A DNA stretch of 36,271 nt from NCBI GenBank assembly GCA_003550305.1, contig QKYT01000354.1, positions 24,844 through 61,114 on the forward strand, written 5' to 3'. Below, one piece after another: positions 30,095 through 36,271 of the stretch (the stretch's first letter is position 1; each line of letters begins with the position of its first letter). The translations under genes and the position numbers were made by a program. The notes beneath the pieces are model-generated. The model was not told where the DNA came from and made no database searches. It was given only the letters and a program-made list of their open reading frames with translations. The DNA comes from Glomus cerebriforme. Lineage: Eukaryota > Glomeromycota > Glomeromycetes > Glomerales > Glomeraceae.

Positions 30095-31110
30095 GCAACA
30101 AGAGAAATTACAAGTAATATAATCCAGTGTGAGGTCTTGCATACTTTATGTACAAATATTCTTCCACCATAATGCCTAGAAGATTTTTTTTAACTTTCCG
30201 TTTCTCAGTGACATTTCAATTAGTCATAACCTTTTCTAAATATCGATTGTACGAAAATTACTTGTGAAAGAACGAAAAATTGAAAATAGGAGTAGTTAGT
30301 AATTTACAGTAATTATAATTAATCATCATTAACAATAAATTATTTAAAAAAAATCGAGTGATATAGAATTTGCCGAGTTACAATCTTGTTGAGGTGTATT
30401 GAATAATGGTAATTTTATAGCTTGATAAAAAAGAAATAATATCAAAAAAAAAATCTAAAGCAGAATTACATGATTTCTAATTTCTAATTAACCTCCTACC
30501 AGCATTAACCTTAATTCTGTGTGATGATGTTTAAAATACCCCTATAATATAATAATTAATTTAAAGAAAAATATTATCTGTTATATTTATACTTTTTTAA
30601 TAAAATTTTTAGTTTAATGCCAAATTAAATTTGATAATATGCTACTGTGATAAGTTAGATGTCCTTTTTCGAATTTTTGTAAAGTGAAAAACAGATTAGC
30701 AAGTTGAATCATACTTTGCGATGCACGTCTGAATGTACCATTATCATAATTTTTACGCTTCAATTCGAGGTAATTTGATACTTGGTAGTGATTATTAAAT
30801 ACTTTAAAAGAAAAAAAAAAATAAGATAATCTCTATTTCTTTTACTTAAATTCTTTTTACTTATTGATAGGTACTTTCATTACTTCTACGACGTGACTAT
30901 TAAGAGTAACGCCAAACTTGTGCAATTGTCTTCTACCAATATGCGAAACAATTTTCTGTAGCGATTCTCATTCTCACGAATGATCGAGTTTCTTAAATTA
31001 TATAGTGGACGAGAAGATGCTTGCTTAAACTATAGTTCTTGACTTTTTTTTAAAAAAAAATATTTACTTTTTTTCGTTAATTTCCTATAAATAGAACTTC
31101 TGGATCACAT
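30095..31110 (+). repeat. Downstream flank block, copy 2
   Basis: Homologous to 24370-25110: AGAGAAATTACAA, AGATTTTTTTTAACTTTCC, ATTGATAGGTACTTTCATTA, CTTCTACGACGTGACTAT, CACGAATGATCGAG, AAACTATAG and ATCACATTTCACA. The gene at 26411 has no such block after it, which shows how the segments were copied. Confidence 0.75.
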
Positions 31111-31273
31111 TTCACACACACTATTTTTTTTGGCGCGTAATATAATAAACTTGATTATTTGTTCATTATGATATATAAAAAATTTTATTTTCTTTATTAA
31201 CAAATGACAAATACTCACACTCTTTTTATGAAATCATCTCTAAGCGTGTTTTTTTTTGGTTAGATTTACTGCG

Positions 31274-31327
31274 ATATACAGTATATATTGTACAGTATAT
31301 AGTGTATATACAATATATACTGTATAT
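31274..31327. repeat. Perfect 19-bp inverted repeat rich in TACAGTA/TACTGTA
   Basis: ATATACAGTATATATTGTA (31274-31292) and TACAATATATACTGTATAT (31309-31327) are exact reverse complements around a 16-base loop that contains a further CAGTATA. Confidence 0.9.
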
Positions 31328-32115
31328 TTTCTGTCTCTTTTTTTTTAGGAATACTCAGGTATAATTACCCAATAACCCAAATGATATGAAATCTTGACAT
31401 CTTGACCCATCAAACATTTTGGTCAGAGTTATGAAAGAAAGTAAGCGTTTTTAATTTTTCTTTTGAAAAATATAATATTAACGTTAATATATATATATTT
31501 TTATGATGTAAAAGAAGCACGGGTCTCATGTTCAATAATGATTTTTGATGTTGCATTTCGTGACACATAAGCAACGAACATCTTATTAAACAATGAGTTA
31601 AATATTGACTAACGAAATAAAAATTCTGAAACGTAATGTATGCATGTTGTGTATGAAGTATTAGTATTATATAGCCAAGACAAAATTGTCATGTTATTCA
31701 TGTTATTCCATACACGATTTTAATGAAAATAAATGGAATTTCGAAAAAGAAAAGTCTAGAAAATAGAAATATCCAAATCTAGAAAAATAGAAACATCCGG
31801 TTTTTTATATAAAAAAAAATGAATTTAACGTATTACAGAATTTTTAAAAGGAAATGATCGGTTCTTGGCAAAAGTATCACAAAGAAACTATGTTTATTCT
31901 TGGCTTCTATCTTGGCTTCTTTTTAATCTAGCATTCAAATAATGGTAAAAAAAAATAACTTGGCAAATATTATAAAATTATAAAAGCAAGCACAAAAATT
32001 AAAATTTTTATCCTGCAGAATTAATCAAGCACAATCTTTATACAGTATTTTATAAGTCTTAAATAAAATAAAATCAAAAAAAAAAAAAATTATTGCTTAT
32101 TCATTTTAAGGAAAA
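31328..32115. other. AT-rich spacer upstream of the beta-solenoid gene
   Basis: No gene seen. An A-rich leader (ATTCATTTTAAGGAAAA) precedes the ATG at 32116. Confidence 0.4.
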
Positions 32116-33795
32116 ATGAGTTCAACATCACCAAAAGATATTAAATCTTTTACTAAGCAATCATTAGTGGATGAAAGATTTCCAAATAATCAACAAGCGA
32201 ATCAAGTGAATCCTAATTATGATTTTAACGACAATAGTGTACCAACAGTTATTGAAGGTATAATAAAACTTTTAGACTATTGTTTCAATTTTTTCTATAA
32301 AAAAAAATATATACTGCATATCTGATAATGTGTTAAATGTCGCCGAATATTATTAGGACGCAAATCACGTAATCGCAACCGATGCCTATTTTGTTGTACA
32401 CCAAAAGTTTTAATGATTATTTCTGTAATTTATCTTATCATTGGAACTATTCATACGGTAAAAATTCAAAATATTTATTTATAATAATAATAATATTATT
32501 ATATTTTGTTTAAACATAATTTTATAATTTAAAATACAGGTTACCCAATTAGAGGTTGTTTTTGGATGTCGTGACCTTTATAGAAATTTAGATTCTACAA
32601 CTCCATCGACATTTTCTTTTGATCAAAACACAATTCCAACATTGAACGTTAAAGTTTCTGCATATTTTAATGTAAGTTAAATTAAATTTCCTTTTTTTTT
32701 TTTTTTGTACGAAATTGTTATTTATATTTTTATCTTTTAATAGCGTTATGATGAACTTTGGATTTCTCAAACAAATGATGCTTTAACAACAAATACGACA
32801 GTTCAAATTCGTATGGCAACAAGGAATTCTAATAGTCAATTTGAAACAAATTATACACCTGGCGCTTATAATCTAAATCTCGTAAGTATTAATTTATAGT
32901 ATAATAAATATTATTTATTTATTTAATAATATCAGATATGTTAAAATTATTATTATTATTATTTTCTTTGTAGTCAAAAGGTAACGCCTTTGAAAATTTT
33001 TTATCATTATGGGCATTCAAATGTGCTGTAAGCAGAGTTGAAGTAATTTTACCACAACAAGTGGATGTAACCACGACATCATCACCAATAAACATAAATT
33101 CAGAAGGACTTGATATTAAATTTAAACAGAATTCCATTTTATACCCATATATGATAAATTTAAAGACCACGAGTTCTGATATTGATATTGAAAATATTTT
33201 GACTACAGATGCAAAAATTCAAACTACTAGTGGGGATATAAAAGGTTCAATTTCATCATTACAAAATGGAATAAATATTGAATCAACTAATGGTGATATT
33301 AATGTTAAAGCCAATACAAATACAATTGGAGTAATAAATCCTAAAATTGGATTGAAAAGTACTAGTGGGAATATTGATTTAGAATTAAATGTTTCAAATA
33401 ATGTTGTAAATCCCATTGTTGATGTTTCAGCCACGAGCGGAGATATTAATACGGATATTAACCTTGCAAATGGTATTACTGATAGTCAAATTACTATTGA
33501 AGCAACCAGTGGCGATGTTGATTTAAAATTGGTAAAGTTTTTTTTTTATAACGTATTTATTTAAAAAAAAAAAAAAAATTAAAACAGTTTTATTTATCTA
33601 ATTTAACTTGTTTTATTTATTTAGCATGATACATTTGAAGGACAGTATCAAATTACGACAACTTCCGGTGATGTTAATGTAGGAATAGGAAATAATAAAA
33701 ATCATAATCGACAAGGAAGGATTGGTTCAGTAAATTCGCAGGGGTCACTTAAAATTGGAGTTACAAGTGGTGATGTTAACGTTGAATTTAGTTAA
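32116..33795 (+). CDS. Single-pass membrane protein with DUF4097-like beta-solenoid outer domain (413 aa, six exons)
   Basis: Exons 32116-32257, 32357-32457, 32540-32671, 32744-32881, 32974-33531 and 33625-33795; all introns are GT-AG with consistent phase. The N-terminal 60 residues are hydrophilic and lack a signal peptide. Exon 2 encodes a basic stretch, the cysteine cluster CLFCC (possible palmitoylation) and a membrane helix at about residues 65-82, so the long C-terminal part is probably outside the cell or in the lumen. From about residue 225 that part is a repeat with period roughly 20-28 residues centred on T-S-G-D-I/V (TTSGDIKG, STNGDINV, STSGNIDL, ATSGDINT, EATSGDVDL, TTSGDVNV, VTSGDVNV). 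This is the signature of DUF4097-type adhesin-like beta-solenoids. The role is inferred to be cell-surface or wall contact. A paralog follows at 35150. Confidence 0.8.
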
Positions 33796-35051
33796 ATATA
33801 CTGTATGAATAAGTTTTGAATATGTAATTTTAAATTAGTGAATATCGTATTTTTATTATTATTATTATTATTTACATTATTATATATGTTGTTAAATAAG
33901 TTTATATATTTAAAATAAACAATTATATGAACGCGATCTATGTAAAATGATTCGCAAAATTGTCATAAAATTGATGATGATATTGTGAAATTGTTACGCA
34001 GCAAGACCAGCAAGCAATTAAAACAAAATAAAAATTACTATATATATGACGCAAACAAACTCCTTTATGATACCCATATACATAAGAATAAAAAAATTTC
34101 CAAATCGAAATTTATCCGAATGATAAAAAAATTATTATCAAGGAACGAATCAAATTCAAGTTTGACGATATACCATCTTGATTTGTAGAATTGGCTTTAT
34201 TTATTTTATTATTTAATATTTTTAATTTATTTTTAGAAGAAAATTCAAGAAAAACATTCTCAAATTCTTTTAAATCTCATCCGTTTTTTTTTAAATTTTT
34301 TTAAATTTTTTTTTTTTTTTAAGGTTTAGTCACAATTTTAATAAATGTAAAACATAGGTGGTACCCATGATTTAATTGAATTATGCATATATATATGTTA
34401 TAAAAATATATCCCTTGGCTAAAATTCGTTGTGTAATCATCGGATTTCCCTGTTATTTGTATAAAATACTGTATGATCAATAACCATTAATTACCATTGT
34501 TCTAAGATTCTTGTAAACCATTTAGATTTTTAAATAATTAATAATTTTTTTTTTTTTGAAATGAATTTAAAACGTATAGGCAAGTTAATTGTTTTGTGTT
34601 TGGGGAACAATTCGGTTATTGTATTCTTTTATCCCTCATTCTTTTTTTTATTGAGGAAAAAAAATTATTCCATTCATCAAACACGAATGAATATTTTCTT
34701 ACAAATAAGTCCTTTAAATAGTAATATTGCATGAGAAATTTATTATATTAATTCTGTAAATGATCTTTTGTTATACAATATTTTGTATTTGTAACGTGCT
34801 ATGCAATTTTGTGGTTAAAATAATTAACTTTGATGGTATTGATCTTCTCAAATATTTTTTTGTACATGAATAAAGATCATGTTATCTAAAAAAAAAATAA
34901 ATTTAAAAGATTTACGAGAATTTTTAATAATTTTTTTTTTTTAAAATAGAATTAGAACCTTTTTTTTAATAGAATTTTTTTTTTTATTTGAAACAAGATT
35001 TTTTTTTTAAAAAGATATATAAACATATCAAAATCCGTTTCTCGCGATATA

Positions 35052-35090
<39 letters not shown>

Positions 35091-35149
35091 AGAGAAATTT
35101 TGTAAAATCATAAAATCAAAAAATTTTCGAAATTTTGTAATATGTTAAA
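33796..35149. other. Spacer between the two beta-solenoid paralogs
   Basis: AT-rich with many homopolymer tracts, including 33 T at 35055-35087. One coding-like open stretch lies at 33946-34188. No tandem copy of either gene is seen here. Confidence 0.45.
33946..34188 (+). pseudogene. Coding-like open stretch without a start (80 codons)
   Basis: Open from just after a TAA at 33943 to TAG at 34186-34188. It reads as a Lys-rich sequence with plausible composition (CHKIDDDIVKLLRSKTSKQL, later KFIRMIKKLLSRNE). It has no in-frame ATG near its beginning and no recognised domain. It may be a relic or an exon of an unseen gene. Confidence 0.25.
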
Positions 35150-36271
35150 ATGTCAAATACCACCTCAAATATAGATTCCGAAGAGAATAATAAACCAACT
35201 CAACAACAAAATATATTACAACCGGTAGAAGCGAGCGCAACGATAAGCGAAGAAGAATCCAATAATATTGAATATATGAATTATAATAATAATGTATATG
35301 TAGGTAATTCAGATGGAGATTATTGGTTAGATAATGAGAGTAACACTTCAGGTATGATTTATTTGATTTATTTTATTATTTGTTGATTTAACCTATTTTG
35401 ATATAAGCTTTGTCATCCTTCGATTCTAGTAAGACGTAAAACATTATGTGGATGTTTATGTTGTTATGCAAAAGGTTTATTGATATGGATATGGGTAGCA
35501 GCCATTTTATTAATATTTGGATTAATTTATGCAGTAAGTTATCAATATAAAAAAAATCTATTTTGTATATATTTTTATTAATAAACATTATTGTTTTAGA
35601 TTGTGGTTCTGGTTACATATCAACAATGTTACCATTTAACCGAAAATTTCGATTCAATTGAACCGAAAATCATTTCTTATGATCCAAATATTTATAATAA
35701 TTTTATTATTGATGATTTAAATAATATAAGGGTAAAATAAATTTTAAGATTACACCAATTATTAATTATTAATTTTTTTTTTTACAAAAAGACCAAAAAA
35801 TAATATTTGGTAATTAAAAATAATTTATTATTTTTAATTATTTTGCAGGAAGGAGAAATCATTGTTTCACAAAATAACTTATCTAATAATAATAATAATA
35901 ATGCTACATTATCCATTCGACTTTCAACGATAAAAAAATTTGATTCTTATATAAATACAAATTTTAAAGATTCTACTTTTAATTTACAAATTGTAAGTTT
36001 AATTTATTATTTTATTTTATTTTTATTTTTATTTTTATTTTTACTTTTTTTTTTATTTTTTTCGTTAATAATTTCAATTTCGTTTTGTAGTTACGAAAAT
36101 CATTTCCAAATTCAAGGAAATTTGCGTGGTTAGGATATTTATCGATTCCTCCAAAATGTATTGCAGCACAATTAGAATTAACATTACCAACTACTACAAC
36201 TACATCATCAACCATACAAATTAATTCAAATCAATTTAATGTAAAATTTGATCCACATTTTAATTTTATAT
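35150..36271 (+). CDS. Paralog of the beta-solenoid membrane protein, truncated by the window end
   Basis: Exons 35150-35351, 35430-35533, 35600-35731, 35849-35992 and 36091 onward (open at the window end); all introns are GT-AG. The N-terminus (about 67 residues) is acidic and Asn/Gln-rich. Exon 2 carries VRRKTLCGCLCCYAKG and a membrane helix at about residues 84-108. Exon 3 is exactly 132 nt, as in the gene at 32116, and exon 1 ends in the same phase, so the two genes share their intron plan. Exon 5 matches the start of exon 5 there: a hydrophobic-aromatic segment, a cysteine (PPKCIAAQLELTLP), a threonine run, then IQINSNQFNVKF equivalent to ININSEGLDIKF. The T-S-G-D repeats would come next and lie outside the window. 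Tandem duplication is the simplest explanation. Confidence 0.8.

Noticed and set aside
33219..33434. Minus-strand open frame inside the beta-solenoid exon
   Set aside because: Antisense of the repeated T-S-G-D coding sequence; the plus-strand gene has consistent exons and phase.

Overview
The window looks like a piece of the nuclear genome of an arbuscular mycorrhizal fungus close to Rhizophagus (Glomeromycotina). The evidence is indirect: the sequence is very AT-rich; genes are broken by short GT-AG introns of about 50-110 nt with T-rich acceptors; spacers are long and littered with gene relics and simple repeats; and the gene types are ones greatly expanded in that group (F-box/leucine-rich proteins ending the F-box in ILWKNPW, protein kinases with HGDLHxxN and PYxDP motifs, O-fucosyltransferase-like enzymes). 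There are 770 N at 10311-11080 and a single N at 19843. I see no tRNA, rRNA or CRISPR array.

Layout. 18-1463: intact F-box-like gene. 1464-6547: spacer holding a duplicated two-hairpin element (2095-2310), a purine-rich coding relic (2450-3190) and a broken cysteine-repeat relic of the sort found in front of Rhizophagus kinases (5010-5440). 6548-8010: two-exon type II membrane O-fucosyltransferase-like gene. 8516-9012: aldo/keto reductase pseudogene. 9541-11146: minisatellite with the assembly gap inside it. 12947-13969: single-exon multi-pass membrane protein with a clear TATA box. 14676-15061 (-): kinase pseudogene. 16018-16245 (-): unidentified coding-like stretch.

16371-31110 is a duplication-rich zone. 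Its core is an unrecognised multi-pass membrane protein family whose C-terminal tail is built from a 24-bp in-frame repeat: two intact genes (26411-27487 and 28728-29840), one wreck (23209-24006) and one orphan copy of the upstream region (16371-16985). Downstream flanks are duplicated too (24370-25110 and 30095-31110). The zone also contains a 156-161 bp tandem repeat, a fold-back element (18636-19992) enclosing an array of exon-like repeats with splice-site-like borders, a 150-bp direct repeat, and a five-exon kinase gene (20696-21990) with no visible first exon and an apparently mutated splice donor.

32116-33795 and 35150-36271 (cut by the window end) are tandem paralogs with matching intron positions. 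Each has a short cytosolic N-terminus, a Cys-rich juxtamembrane segment, one membrane helix and an outer domain; in the complete copy this ends in a repeated T-S-G-D beta-solenoid resembling DUF4097 adhesin-like proteins. I see no operon-like or pathway link between the genes; the common themes are local tandem duplication and decay, and many membrane or cell-surface proteins.
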